Counted from the stretch's first letter, positions 51,680 through 60,602 are shown. The stretch: 64,000 nucleotides of DNA from DATFBY01 sp035253585 (GCA_035253585.1 DATFBY010000094.1:1-64000), one strand, 5' to 3'. Notes: a model not told the origin generated them from the sequence alone. Numbers and translations: made by a program.

Positions 51680-52638
51680 CGAGTGCGCTCGGCAAGGATC
51701 TCCTGGCACTCGAGCCACTCTCGCCCGAACAGATCAAGCTCGTTCTCGATGTCGCTGAGCCGTTCAAGGAGATCAGCGAGCGAAACATCAAGAAGGTCCC
51801 CGCACTGCGCGGCGCGACGATCGTCAATCTCTTCTTCGAGGCCTCGACCAGAACCCGCATCTCCTTCGAGTTCGCCGAGAAGCGGTTATCGGCCGACACG
51901 GTGAACGTAGCCGCGTCCGGATCGAGTGTGGCGAAAGGGGAGACGCTGGTCGATACCGCGCGCAATCTCGAAGCGATGCGAATCGACATGGTGGTGATCC
52001 GCCATGGCGCGTCGGGTGCCGCGCGCTTCCTCGCCGACCGCATCGAATCGAACGTGATCAACGCGGGCGACGGCACGCACGAGCATCCCACGCAGGGATT
52101 GCTCGATCTGCTCACGCTGCGCGATCATTTCGGCAACCTCGGTGGATGCAAGGTCTGCATCGTCGGTGACGTGCTCCACTCGCGGGTGGCGCGCTCCAAC
52201 ATTTGGGGCCTCAAGAAAATGGGCGCCGACGTCGCGGTGTGCGGGCCACGCTCGCTGCTGCCTAACGCGATCGACGAGCTCGGCGTCACTGTGTTCACCA
52301 GGATCGAGCAAGCGATCGAGTGGGCCGATGCGCTCAACGTGCTGCGTCTTCAGCTGGAGCGCATGCAGGCGGGGTACATTCCCTCACTGCGCGAGTACAA
52401 CCGCGTATTCGGTATCACACGTGAGCGGCTCGAGCGAGCGCCACGGGATGTGCTGATTCTTCATCCAGGTCCCATGAATCGCGGCGTAGAGATCGATTCC
52501 GACGTCGCCGATGGTCCGCACTCGGTGATCCTCGATCAAGTCACCAACGGCGTCGCCGTCCGCATGGCGGTGCTCTATCTGCTCGCGGGCGGCCGGCCGG
52601 AGCTCGCGGAAGCGGCCAAAGGAGTGCCGGACAGGTGA
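51676..52638 (+). CDS. pyrB: Aspartate carbamoyltransferase catalytic chain
   Basis: 320 residues. STRTRISFEFAEKRL (carbamoyl phosphate site), SSVAKGETLVDTARN, HPTQGLLDLLTL, VGDVLHSRVARSN and HPGPMNRGVEI. It makes carbamoyl-aspartate in pyrimidine synthesis. No pyrI is present, so it belongs to the type that works without regulatory chains, or with dihydroorotase next door. Its stop overlaps the pyrC GTG. Confidence 0.96.
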   Translation: MTSALGKDLLALEPLSPEQIKLVLDVAEPFKEISERNIKKVPALRGATIVNLFFEASTRTRISFEFAEKRLSADTVNVAASGSSVAKGETLVDTARNLEAMRIDMVVIRHGASGAARFLADRIESNVINAGDGTHEHPTQGLLDLLTLRDHFGNLGGCKVCIVGDVLHSRVARSNIWGLKKMGADVAVCGPRSLLPNAIDELGVTVFTRIEQAIEWADALNVLRLQLERMQAGYIPSLREYNRVFGITRERLERAPRDVLILHPGPMNRGVEIDSDVADGPHSVILDQVTNGVAVRMAVLYLLAGGRPELAEAAKGVPDR

Positions 52639-53957
52639 GGCGGGACTCGGGACTCGGGGCTCGTGACTCGGGAGTGGACCTTCTTCTCCGCCGCGGGCGC
52701 GTCCTCGATCCTTCTACGGGACGCGATGAAGTTGCCGACCTCCTTATCAGAAGCGGCGTGATCGAAAGCATTGGACGCGGGCTTGGCGCGCCTGACGATG
52801 CCGAGATACTCGATTGCGACGGGGCAATCGTGTCGCCGGGCTTCGTCGACGTACACTGCCATCTACGCGAGCCAGGGCGCGAGGATGTGGAGACGATTGC
52901 CAGCGGCGCGCGGGCAGCGGCCGCCGGCGGGTTCACGACTGTGTGCGCGATGCCTAACACGGAGCCGGTCACCGACAATCAGGCGGCCGTTGGATTCATC
53001 ATCCGCCAGGGCCTGAGCGCGGCCGCGGCACGCGTCTTCCCGATCGGCGCGATCTCGGTCGGTCAGAGAGGGGAAGCGCTGGCCGAATTTGGCGAGATGG
53101 TCGGCGCCGGCGCAGTCGCGGTGAGCGACGATGGGAAGCCGGTGGCGAGCGCGCACCTCATGCGAACGGCGCTGGAGTACGCGCAGACCTTCGAGATCCC
53201 GGTCATCGATCACTGCGAGGAGCCGACGCTGGCTCACGGTGGTTCCATGAACGAGGGACTCATGAGCGCGCGGCTCGGCCTCAAAGGAATTCCCGCCGAA
53301 GCGGAAGAGATCATGGTGGCGCGCGACATTCTCCTCGCGCGTCGAACGGGCGGACACGTGCATCTCGCGCACATGAGCACCAAGGGCTCGGTCGAGCTCA
53401 TCCGGTGGGGGAAAGCGCAGGGCATTCGCGTGACGGCGGAGGTCACTCCGCATCACCTCACGCTCACCGAGTCGTCGGTCGACGGATACAACACGCACGC
53501 CAAAATGAATCCGCCGCTCCGTACCGATGCCGACGTCGAAGCGTTGCGTGAAGCGGTCCGCGATGGAACGATCGACGTGATTGCGACCGATCACGCGCCA
53601 CACCACTACGATGCCAAGGAGCGCGAATTCGCCGACGCGCCATTCGGAATCGTCGGACTGGAGACCGCTCTCTCGCTGATCGTGACCGAGCTGGTCGAGC
53701 CTGGTATCATCGACCTTTCATCGCTCGTCGAGCGAATGGCAACAGTGCCCGCGCGACTTTTCGATCTGCCCGGAGGCTCGCTCACGACGGGCACTACGGC
53801 GGACATCACTGTGTTCGATCCGAGACGCGAGTTCATCGTGGACCCCGCACGCTTTCTCTCCAAGGGACGCAATACGCCGTATGCGGGACGGCGACTGCGC
53901 GGGCGCGCGCTCTTCACGATCGTCGGGGGCCGTGTGGTGCACCGGTTGACCGACTGA
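52635..53957 (+). CDS. pyrC: Dihydroorotase
   Basis: About 427-440 residues, class I. Metal motif FVDVHCHLREPG, then ITHHLLT-type region VTAEVTPHHLTLTE, NPPLR, and VIATDHAPH with the catalytic Asp. It closes carbamoyl-aspartate to dihydroorotate. Two starts compete: GTG 52635 (4-base overlap with pyrB, but encoding the array-derived RDSGLGARDSG) and GTG 52674 (VDLLLRRGRVLDP, closer to family N-termini). The second GTG is itself supplied by the last repeat unit. Confidence 0.94.
   Translation: MRRDSGLGARDSGVDLLLRRGRVLDPSTGRDEVADLLIRSGVIESIGRGLGAPDDAEILDCDGAIVSPGFVDVHCHLREPGREDVETIASGARAAAAGGFTTVCAMPNTEPVTDNQAAVGFIIRQGLSAAAARVFPIGAISVGQRGEALAEFGEMVGAGAVAVSDDGKPVASAHLMRTALEYAQTFEIPVIDHCEEPTLAHGGSMNEGLMSARLGLKGIPAEAEEIMVARDILLARRTGGHVHLAHMSTKGSVELIRWGKAQGIRVTAEVTPHHLTLTESSVDGYNTHAKMNPPLRTDADVEALREAVRDGTIDVIATDHAPHHYDAKEREFADAPFGIVGLETALSLIVTELVEPGIIDLSSLVERMATVPARLFDLPGGSLTTGTTADITVFDPRREFIVDPARFLSKGRNTPYAGRRLRGRALFTIVGGRVVHRLTD
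52642..52676. repeat. 7-bp tandem array (GGGACTC type), single arm, at pyrB/pyrC junction
   Basis: Five units: GGGACTC, GGGACTC, GGGGCTC, GTGACTC, GGGAGTG. The same unit forms the inverted pair around the rpsT terminator at 55579-55678. No inverted partner arm was seen within pyrC. Confidence 0.85.
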
Positions 53958-53958
53958 G

Positions 53959-54651
53959 ATGGCCACCGGGATCGGCATTCGTCGCGACATCGTTCGCGTC
54001 TGCCAACGCCTCTACGAGCGCGGGCTGATCGCGGGGCAGGACGGAAACGTCTCGGTGCGCCTTGCCCCCGACCGGATTCTGGTGACGCCGGCCGGGATGT
54101 CGAAAGTCGACGTCCGGCCCGAGGACCTGGTCGAGATCACGATCGGCGGCCGCCACCTGAGGGGCTCAAGACGCTCGTCCTCGGAGGTTGCGGTCCATCT
54201 GCGGATCTACGACCGCCGTCCGGACGTCATGGCGGTAGTCCACGCCCACCCGCCCACCGCCACCGGCTTCGCGGTGGCTGGAGAAAGTTTTGACCTTTGC
54301 GTGCTTCCAGAGGTCATCTATGCAGTCGGCTGGGTGCCACTGGTACCCTATGCGACACCGGGAACGGAAGAATTGGCCGACCAGTTCGAACCTTTCTTGG
54401 CATCGCACGACGCTTTCCTGATGGCCAATCACGGCGCGGTGACGGTCGGACCCTCGCTCCTCCTCGCACATCAGCGCATGGAGAGTCTGGAGCACTCGGC
54501 CAAGATCGTTCTCACCGCACGGCTGTTGGGGCGGGTAAACGAGCTGAGCGAAGCGGACGTCGCCGCCCTGGAGGCGGCACGCGCTCGAAGTGGAATCGGT
54601 GGTGCGTATCCCGGGTGTCCGATCCCGAGTACGCCGCGACGAGTGAGATGA
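53959..54651 (+). CDS. Class II aldolase/adducin family protein
   Basis: 230 residues. GQDGNVSVRL, TPAGMSKVD, SSSEVAVH (catalytic Glu76), the zinc pair VVHAHPPTATGF (His95, 97) and LMANHGAV (third His). It is like L-fuculose-phosphate aldolase or a related sugar-phosphate aldolase or dehydratase; substrate unknown. Starts 1 base after pyrC ends, and its stop overlaps the next ATG. Confidence 0.85.
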   Translation: MATGIGIRRDIVRVCQRLYERGLIAGQDGNVSVRLAPDRILVTPAGMSKVDVRPEDLVEITIGGRHLRGSRRSSSEVAVHLRIYDRRPDVMAVVHAHPPTATGFAVAGESFDLCVLPEVIYAVGWVPLVPYATPGTEELADQFEPFLASHDAFLMANHGAVTVGPSLLLAHQRMESLEHSAKIVLTARLLGRVNELSEADVAALEAARARSGIGGAYPGCPIPSTPRRVR

Positions 54652-55574
54652 CCAGGCGGATGAGCAACGACGTGAGCACGGAGCAGGCAGTCGCCGCCCT
54701 ACTGGCCGAGCGACAGCGATACGAGGCGTGGCTGAGCGCGCTCGAAGCGAAGCGCGCGAACACGCCCGTCCACATCTACCAACGCGTGCACGCCGACTAC
54801 TCCTCGCGGCTGCAGCGCGTGGTCGAGCAGTTAGGCACGCACCGCAGCGCGATTCAGGAGCTCGCCAACAACCTCGGCGATCGATTGACGTCGCTCGACA
54901 TCGACGAGTCGAAGCACCGCGACGAGCGCGCCGAAGCGGAAGTTCGCTCGGCCGTCGGTGAGATGTCGAAGGAGGAAGCGGCGACGATCATTCAGCGGAC
55001 GGACGCCGAGCTCCATCGCATCAATGCCGAGCGATCCGGCATCACCGAAGAGCTGACGCGTTATCGGCAGATGCTCGAGATCGGAATGGAGATGCCGAAG
55101 CCGCAGCGGAGCGCGGCAGCGGCGCCCGCGGCTCCCGCGCCGGCAGCGTCCTCGGCGCCGGCGAATGCGCCGGTCAAGACGAGCTTCGATGAGCTCGAGT
55201 TCCTGAATTCGGTGACACGGAGTAATGGCGGCGGCGCCGCGAATCGCGCGGCGTCCACGCAGACGTCACGCGACCTGGGCGTTCCGATGATCGAGCACGG
55301 TGGCACGATGGGGCTGCCCGAGCACGGGAGCTCATCGATCGCCGCCGATCACTCGCTCGAGACGTCGCTGCGCGAGATGCCGGGGGCACCATACATCGCC
55401 ACCGAAGAGCCGAAGAGCGGCCCGCGCGCCACCGCGCGTGAGAGCGTTCCATCGTTCCTGAAAGACATGCCGCCCGAGCAGGTGAAGACGCTCAAGTGTC
55501 AGGAGTGCGCGACGCTGAACTATCCGACCGAGTGGTATTGCGAGAGGTGCGGGGCGGAGCTGGCGGCGCTGTAG
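54648..55574 (+). CDS. Coiled-coil protein with C-terminal zinc ribbon, hypothetical
   Basis: 308 residues. Residues 10-140 are a long coiled coil (RQRYEAWLSALEAKR, RLQRVVEQLGTHRSAI, EEAATIIQRTDAELHR); residues 145-190 are Ala/Pro-rich; a C-terminal CxxC...CxxC ribbon (CQECATLNYPTEWYCERCG) ends the protein. No known family. It resembles adaptor proteins that couple a helical scaffold to a metal-bound recognition module. ATG overlaps the aldolase stop; another ATG lies at 54660. Confidence 0.68.
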   Translation: MTRRMSNDVSTEQAVAALLAERQRYEAWLSALEAKRANTPVHIYQRVHADYSSRLQRVVEQLGTHRSAIQELANNLGDRLTSLDIDESKHRDERAEAEVRSAVGEMSKEEAATIIQRTDAELHRINAERSGITEELTRYRQMLEIGMEMPKPQRSAAAAPAAPAPAASSAPANAPVKTSFDELEFLNSVTRSNGGGAANRAASTQTSRDLGVPMIEHGGTMGLPEHGSSSIAADHSLETSLREMPGAPYIATEEPKSGPRATARESVPSFLKDMPPEQVKTLKCQECATLNYPTEWYCERCGAELAAL

Positions 55575-55578
55575 GAGT

Positions 55579-55678
55579 GGGACTGGGGACTGGGGACTCG
55601 GGATGAACACAAGGAAGCGCCGGTCGGCAAAGCCGACCGGCGCTTTCAGTTTCCGCCGAGTCCCGAGTCCCCAGTCCC
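55579..55678. repeat. Inverted pair of 7-bp tandem arrays (GGGACTG/C type) enclosing a terminator
   Basis: Left arm: GGGACTG, GGGACTG, GGGACTC (55579-55599). Right arm: GAGTCCC, GAGTCCC, CAGTCCC (55658-55678), the reverse complement with one difference. The 58-base space between the arms holds a perfect bidirectional terminator. It fills the gap between two convergent genes. Confidence 0.88.
55615..55645. terminator. Bidirectional terminator
   Basis: Perfect 14-bp stem AAGCGCCGGTCGGC (55615-55628), loop AAA, GCCGACCGGCGCTT (55632-55645), followed by TTC. It serves the coiled-coil gene from the left and rpsT from the right. Confidence 0.9.
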
Positions 55679-55682
55679 GGCC

Positions 55683-55916
55683 TTACTTCGTCCTCGCCAA
55701 CGCGCTCTTGTGCCGCGCGGCCGCATTGCGGTGAATGAGCCCCTTTCGGGCCGCGCGGTCGAGAAGGCTGATCGCCTTCTGCTTATCGGTGGCCGAAGCC
55801 TGGCCGCTCCTCGCCTTCTTCAGCGCCGTCCGCAACGCGGAGCGCTGCGCGCGATTGCGGACCGTGGCCGCGCGCGACTTCCGCATGTTCTTCTTCGCGG
55901 ACTGGATATTGGGCAC
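55683..55916 (-). CDS. rpsT: 30S ribosomal protein S20
   Basis: 77 residues, near the usual length. MPNIQSAKKNMRKSRAATVRNRAQRSA-type basic helices, and KGLIHRNAAARHKSALA at the C-terminus. Binds 16S rRNA during 30S assembly. GTG start; GGAGA lies 8-12 bases upstream. It is transcribed alone toward the terminator at 55615. The 198 bases up to the M50 gene (55917-56114) show no further gene. Confidence 0.95.
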   Translation of the reverse strand: MPNIQSAKKNMRKSRAATVRNRAQRSALRTALKKARSGQASATDKQKAISLLDRAARKGLIHRNAAARHKSALARTK

Positions 55917-56114
55917 GAAAAATCTCTCCGATTCGGTCGTTTCGATTTAGGGGTCAGGAGCGGGGAAACCTAGAGGCCAAAGTCACCGATGTCAAGGCAG
56001 GACATGGCTTTGACACACTTTGCCTCCAGCACTAGTTTTCGCTCGCGAACGACCCGATTCCGGTGAATTCCACCGGCATCGCCGGATTCCGCGTGAATCC
56101 GTCCTCGCGCCCAT

Positions 56115-56816
56115 GTGCCGTTGGATTCCGAGACGATTCGCAACCTCCTGCTGCTCGCGCCGGTCCTGGTGTTTTCCGTCGTGGCACACGAGTACGCGCA
56201 CGGCTACGCCGCGCTCAAGCAAGGCGACACGACGGCGCAGTCGCTCGGTCGCCTGACGTGGAATCCGATCAAGCACATTGATCCGTTCATGACAATCCTC
56301 TTCCCGCTCATGCTCTACTTCGGGTCGGGAGGACGATTCGTCTTCGGCGCGGCGAAACCGGTCCCGGTCGATCCGCGCAACTATCGCCAGTACAGGCGCG
56401 GCGACATCATCGTCTCGCTCGCCGGCATCGCCACGAACCTCGCGCTCGCGGTGCTGTGCACGGCGCTGGTGTGGCTCTTCGGTTTTCTTGGCACGGTGTT
56501 GCCGGCGGCGCACTCGGCGCTTGCCGTCGTGCAGCTCATGATGCGCTTCGGCGTCATTCTGAATCTCGCGCTGGCGATGTTCAACTTGCTGCCGCTCCCG
56601 CCGCTCGACGGATCGCACGTGGCCAAGCACTTCATGTCACCATCGATCGCGCAGCAGTACGTCCGTCTCGCGCCATACGGCTTCATCATCCTCATTCTGC
56701 TGATGGTGCTCGACGTTCCGATCATCTCGTGGTGGATGGCACCCGCGTACGGCGCTGCTGGCGTGCTCCTGCGTCTCATTCCCGGCACCCTCGTACTTCC
56801 ACCGCCGTGGACGTGA
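56115..56816 (+). CDS. Site-2 protease family (M50) membrane metalloprotease
   Basis: 233 residues, about five transmembrane helices. Zinc motif HEYAHG (His25-Glu26-His29) in the first helix and the distal motif NLLPLPPLDGSH supply the third ligand. Cuts membrane-embedded substrates in the family; here the short form lacks a PDZ domain. GTG start. It overlaps scpA by 4 bases, an arrangement I know from many bacteria. Confidence 0.9.
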   Translation: MPLDSETIRNLLLLAPVLVFSVVAHEYAHGYAALKQGDTTAQSLGRLTWNPIKHIDPFMTILFPLMLYFGSGGRFVFGAAKPVPVDPRNYRQYRRGDIIVSLAGIATNLALAVLCTALVWLFGFLGTVLPAAHSALAVVQLMMRFGVILNLALAMFNLLPLPPLDGSHVAKHFMSPSIAQQYVRLAPYGFIILILLMVLDVPIISWWMAPAYGAAGVLLRLIPGTLVLPPPWT

Positions 56817-57556
56817 GCCGCGTCGTCGACCTACCCGAACCCGAGACTTCGGGCGCGTTCGTCGTCGAGCTCGATGCGTTCTCCGGGCCTCTCGATCTTC
56901 TCCTCGCGCTCATTCGCGAGGAACAGGTCGAGATTACGGACATTCCGATCGCGCGCATCTGCGAGCAGTTTCTGGCCCGCATCCACCTCTTGGGGCTGGC
57001 CGAGGCCGCCGAGTATCTCGAGATGGCCGCGCGACTCCTACGCATCAAAGCGCAAATGCTTCTCCCTCGTCCCAACGATGAGGAAGGATGGGACGATCCG
57101 AGGGCTGAGCTCGTTAGGCGGCTGCTCGAGTATCAGCAGATGCGAGAAGTGGTGGACATTCTGGAGCGGCGCGGCGAGGCACGGCGCAGTCGTCTCGCGC
57201 GCGGATATCTTCCGCAGGAGCCCGCGCCCGCGCTGGCGCCGCTTACGCTCTCGCTTCCGCAGCTCCTGGCTGCCGTCGATCGCGTCCTGCGTCTCGCGTC
57301 GGTGCCGACGGTGCACGATGTCGTCCCACGCGCGCTCGACGTCGACGGTGCAATCCTGGCCATTCGCGAGCTGCTCGCATTGCGTACGCGCGCGTTTTGG
57401 GGCGACGTCGTGCGCGCCGGCGCGGAGCCATGGGAAATCCTCTCGAGCCTTCTCGCGCTCCTCGAGCTCGCGCGCCGCGGCGAGGTTCGTCTCGCGCAAC
57501 ACCGTCCCTTTGCCTCCATGGAGATCTCGCGTGACATCGCTCGCGAAACTGCTTGA
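56813..57556 (+). CDS. scpA: Segregation and condensation protein A
   Basis: 247 residues, kleisin of the SMC complex. FVVELDAFSGPLDLLLALIREEQVEITDIPIARI ... split here; key parts are FSGPLDLLL, the N-terminal SMC-neck helix, and a C-terminal winged helix (FWGDVVRAGAEPWEILSSLLALLELARRGEV). Works with SMC and ScpB to compact and separate chromosomes. GTG overlaps the M50 stop; its end overlaps scpB by 26 bases. Confidence 0.92.
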   Translation: MSRVVDLPEPETSGAFVVELDAFSGPLDLLLALIREEQVEITDIPIARICEQFLARIHLLGLAEAAEYLEMAARLLRIKAQMLLPRPNDEEGWDDPRAELVRRLLEYQQMREVVDILERRGEARRSRLARGYLPQEPAPALAPLTLSLPQLLAAVDRVLRLASVPTVHDVVPRALDVDGAILAIRELLALRTRAFWGDVVRAGAEPWEILSSLLALLELARRGEVRLAQHRPFASMEISRDIARETA

Positions 57557-58073
57557 GGCCGCGCTCTTCGCGAGCGGACGGCCGATTCCCGCGGAGGAGC
57601 TTCGCGCGCTCGAGCCTGAAGCGTCGCCCGCCGAGATCGCGCTCGCGCTGGATGAGATTCGCGAGCACTACGAGATCGAAGGGCACGGGGTCGAGCTGGT
57701 CGAGCTGGGCGGCGGCTGGCAAATTCTCACTCGCCCGGAGTACACCGAGACGATCGAGCGAGCACAGCTGGCGACGCGTCCGGCACGATTGTCCGCCGCC
57801 GCGCTCGAGACGCTGGCAATCATCGCCTATCGGCAGCCGCTTGGCCGAGCGGAGATCGAGGAGATTCGGGGCGTGTCGGTAGGCGGTATGCTCAAGACGC
57901 TCTTGGAGCGCGGCTTGATCGATGTCGTCGGACGCGCCGAAGGGCTCGGACGGCCGTTGCTCTACGGGACGACGCCCGTCTTTCTTGAGCAGTTCGCGCT
58001 CCGTCATCTGGAGGAGCTGCCGCGCGCCGACGAGCTGGCGATCGCTTTGCGCGCGGAAGCGCGGGCGGAGTGA
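57531..58073 (+). CDS. scpB: Segregation and condensation protein B
   Basis: 180 residues, two winged helices. KLLEAALFASGRPIPAEELRALE, ALETLAIIAYRQPLGRAEIEEIRGVS and RAEGLGRPLLYGTTPVFLEQF are the family hallmarks. Dimeric partner of ScpA. GTG start inside scpA. A purine-rich stretch follows (58078-58112) before the pseudouridine synthase. Confidence 0.93.
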   Translation: MTSLAKLLEAALFASGRPIPAEELRALEPEASPAEIALALDEIREHYEIEGHGVELVELGGGWQILTRPEYTETIERAQLATRPARLSAAALETLAIIAYRQPLGRAEIEEIRGVSVGGMLKTLLERGLIDVVGRAEGLGRPLLYGTTPVFLEQFALRHLEELPRADELAIALRAEARAE

Positions 58074-58135
58074 GAGCGGGAAAAAAGGGCGAAGGGAGGA
58101 GAGAGGAGAGAGTTACTCCTCCGAAGATCGAAGAC

Positions 58136-58849
58136 ATGCGGATTCAGCGCGCGCTCGCGCGCGCCGGAATCGCATCGCGACGCGCGGCCGAAGGATTGGT
58201 GGCCGCCGGGCGGGTGACCGTCAACGGCTCGGTGGCAGGGATCGGACAGGTCGTAAATCCCGCGCGTGACGACATCCGCGTCGACGGCGCGAAAGTGGCG
58301 CAGCCGACCGCGACGACCTGGCTCGTGTTGAACAAGCCGGCCGGCGTCATGACGACGCGGTCGGATCCGGCAGGCCGGCGAACCGTGTTCGATCTCGTTC
58401 AAGATGTGCCGGGGCTCACCTATGTGGGCCGTCTCGATTATCTGACGGAAGGAGTCTTGCTGCTGACCACCGATGGCGCCGCGGCGCATGCGCTCACGCA
58501 CCCGAGCCGGGAGATCGAGCGCACCTACGTCGCCACCGTACGAGGAAACGCCGGACCTGCCGCTCGTCAGGCGATGCGCGGCGTCGAGCTCGAAGACGGT
58601 CCGGTCCGCGCCACGTCGGCGCGCGCCGAGCCGAAAGGGAAGGGGCGCTGGGAGCTCGAGCTCACCATCGCCGAAGGGCGCAATCGCGAAGTGCGCCGCC
58701 TCTGCGAGGCGCTGGAGTTGGAAGTCGATCGGCTGGTGCGTACGCGCTTCGGACCGGTCACGCTTGGCGCGCTCGCGCCGGGCCAAACCAGAGAACTCAC
58801 GAAGCGCGAGCGCGAGATCATCGCCGCGCTGACGACGATGGAGCACTAG
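58136..58849 (+). CDS. RsuA/RluB-family pseudouridine synthase
   Basis: 237 residues. N-terminal S4 domain (MRIQRALARAGIASRRAAEGLVAAGRVTVNG, shortened by the family), then catalytic GRLDYLTEGVLLLTTDG with the nucleophile Asp, and EGRNREVRRLCEALELEVDRL. It converts a uridine of 23S or 16S rRNA to pseudouridine; the exact site is not clear (RluB is most likely, because it often follows scpB). ATG at 58136; upstream in-frame codons give a low-complexity lysine/arginine extension. Confidence 0.92.
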   Translation: MRIQRALARAGIASRRAAEGLVAAGRVTVNGSVAGIGQVVNPARDDIRVDGAKVAQPTATTWLVLNKPAGVMTTRSDPAGRRTVFDLVQDVPGLTYVGRLDYLTEGVLLLTTDGAAAHALTHPSREIERTYVATVRGNAGPAARQAMRGVELEDGPVRATSARAEPKGKGRWELELTIAEGRNREVRRLCEALELEVDRLVRTRFGPVTLGALAPGQTRELTKREREIIAALTTMEH

Positions 58850-58855
58850 TTAGGC

Positions 58856-60487
58856 ATGGAGCTGCGACAGTCGACGACGCTGCTGCTCGGCGGGAGTGGT
58901 CTGGTAGGAATGGCCGTTGCCCGGCGCCTGCTCGCGTTCGAGCCCAAGCGCATCGTGATCGGTGGCTTGACGCGCGATGAGGCCGAAAGGAGCGCGCTGG
59001 AGCTGCGGCGCGATGCGAAGGGCGTCACGGTGGATGCCGTCTGGGGGAACATCTTCGTTCCCGCCGACGCGAAGAGCTCCTATCGTAACGAGCTGCTCAC
59101 GTCGCCGACGATGCGTCGCCGACTGGTCGATGAAATGCTGCGGCCGACCACCGCCGACTCGCTCGAGCACGATCTCCTCTTTCAGTGGCTGTCACGCTTC
59201 AAGCCCGATGTCGTCGTGGACTGCGTCAACACCGCGACCGCCTTCGCGTATCAGGACGTCTTCGCCAGCGCGAAGCGTGTGCTCCAGGCAGCGGACGACA
59301 AGACGATCGACGTCGAGATTGTCGAGCGTCATCTGCTGACGCTGCCGATGCCGCAGCTCATCCGCCACATGGAGATCCTGTACGAAGGGATGCGCCGCGC
59401 CGAGACCAAGGCGTACGTGAAGATCGGCACCAGCGGTACCGGTGGAATGGGGCTCAACATCCCATACACGCATAGCGAAGAGCGTCCGTCGCGTACGCTG
59501 ATGACCAAGTCGGCCGTGGCTGGCGCGCAGAGCCTCTTCCTCTTCCTGCTCGGCCGCACGCCGGGCGCGCCGGCTACGATCGAGATCAAGCCGACCGCTG
59601 CGATCGCTTGGCGCGAGATCGCATTCGGTCCAATCCGGCGCGGCGGTGAAGTTCTCGAGCTCGTCGACTGCGAGCAACCGATTCCAGTCGACAGCGCATT
59701 CCAGGCGAACGCGAGCGGTTGGAAGAGTCTCGGCGAGCCGCTGGAGAGCGCGTACATCAATGTCGGTGAGAACGGGCTCTTCGCCCGCGACGAGTTCGAG
59801 ACGGTGAGCGCGCTCGGGCAGATGGAGCTCGTCACGCCGGAAGAGATCGCCGATGTCGTCGTGATGGAGCTCACGGGCCGGCCGACGGGGCGCGACATCG
59901 TCGCGGCGTTCGACGGTGCGACGATGGGTCCGACGTATCGCGGCGGCTACCTTCGGTCGGTGGCCGTGCAGGGGCTGCAGGCGATCGAGCGCGAGCACGG
60001 TGTGCGGTCGATCGCGTTCGAAATGCTCGGACCGCCGCGGCTCACCAAGCTGCTGTACGAGGCGTACGTGCTGAGCCGCATCTGCCCGTCCGTGAGCGCG
60101 CTGGCGTCGTCCACGCCCGAAGAGATATCTCGCGACGCGGAAGATCTGTTGCGCCGGCGCGAGCCGGAGCTTCGTCGTCTCATCCTGTCCGTCGGACTTC
60201 CGATCTTGCTTCCTGACGGACGGTCGTTGCTCCGTGGGAAGACAGTGGTTGTCCCCCCTGATGGACGGGGAGCCGACATCGCGCCGCGCGGATGGGTCGA
60301 TCTTCGCGTCGCCAACATGGAGCATTGGGTGCGGCGTGCATGTCAGATCGCATCGATGCCCCGCGACACGCGCACCGGCTCCAGTGCTCGCTGGACGGCT
60401 GCAGACCCTGATGGACCGATCGAGCCGCCGCGAATGGCCGTATGGATCTTCGAAGAAGAAGACGGCGGATTCCGCGTCAAGCGATAG
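58856..60487 (+). CDS. Large NAD(P)-binding-like protein of unknown function
   Basis: 543 residues. The N-terminus has a Rossmann fold signature TTLLLGGSGLVGMAVARRLL and PDVVVDCVNTATAF, as in extended short-chain dehydrogenases; the rest (KIGTSGTGGMGLNIPYTHSEERPS, FEMLGPPRLTKLLYEAYVLSRICPS) does not match any family I know. Three features argue for a cytoplasmic enzyme: no signal peptide, a length over 500 residues and even codon use. It follows the pseudouridine synthase by 6 bases and could be a saccharopine-dehydrogenase-like or epimerase-like enzyme. The GTTAGGC 7-mer lies exactly in the 6-base gap. Confidence 0.7.
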   Translation: MELRQSTTLLLGGSGLVGMAVARRLLAFEPKRIVIGGLTRDEAERSALELRRDAKGVTVDAVWGNIFVPADAKSSYRNELLTSPTMRRRLVDEMLRPTTADSLEHDLLFQWLSRFKPDVVVDCVNTATAFAYQDVFASAKRVLQAADDKTIDVEIVERHLLTLPMPQLIRHMEILYEGMRRAETKAYVKIGTSGTGGMGLNIPYTHSEERPSRTLMTKSAVAGAQSLFLFLLGRTPGAPATIEIKPTAAIAWREIAFGPIRRGGEVLELVDCEQPIPVDSAFQANASGWKSLGEPLESAYINVGENGLFARDEFETVSALGQMELVTPEEIADVVVMELTGRPTGRDIVAAFDGATMGPTYRGGYLRSVAVQGLQAIEREHGVRSIAFEMLGPPRLTKLLYEAYVLSRICPSVSALASSTPEEISRDAEDLLRRREPELRRLILSVGLPILLPDGRSLLRGKTVVVPPDGRGADIAPRGWVDLRVANMEHWVRRACQIASMPRDTRTGSSARWTAADPDGPIEPPRMAVWIFEEEDGGFRVKR

Positions 60488-60543
60488 CGTGGCTTGGAGC
60501 GGCCCCGATCTTGAACCAAGCGCCCGCATCGGCAGTATAAACT

Positions 60544-60572
60544 GAGGGCCGCTCCACACGGGGGCGGCCCTC
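60544..60572 (+). terminator. Hairpin before the moxR operon, possible terminator
   Basis: GAGGGCCGC (60544-60552)/GCGGCCCTC (60564-60572), 9-bp perfect stem with an 11-base loop, but no T tract after it. Lies between the NAD-binding protein and moxR. Confidence 0.45.
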
Positions 60573-60602
60573 CCGTACACGCGCTCCTGGGAGATTGAAC
60601 AC

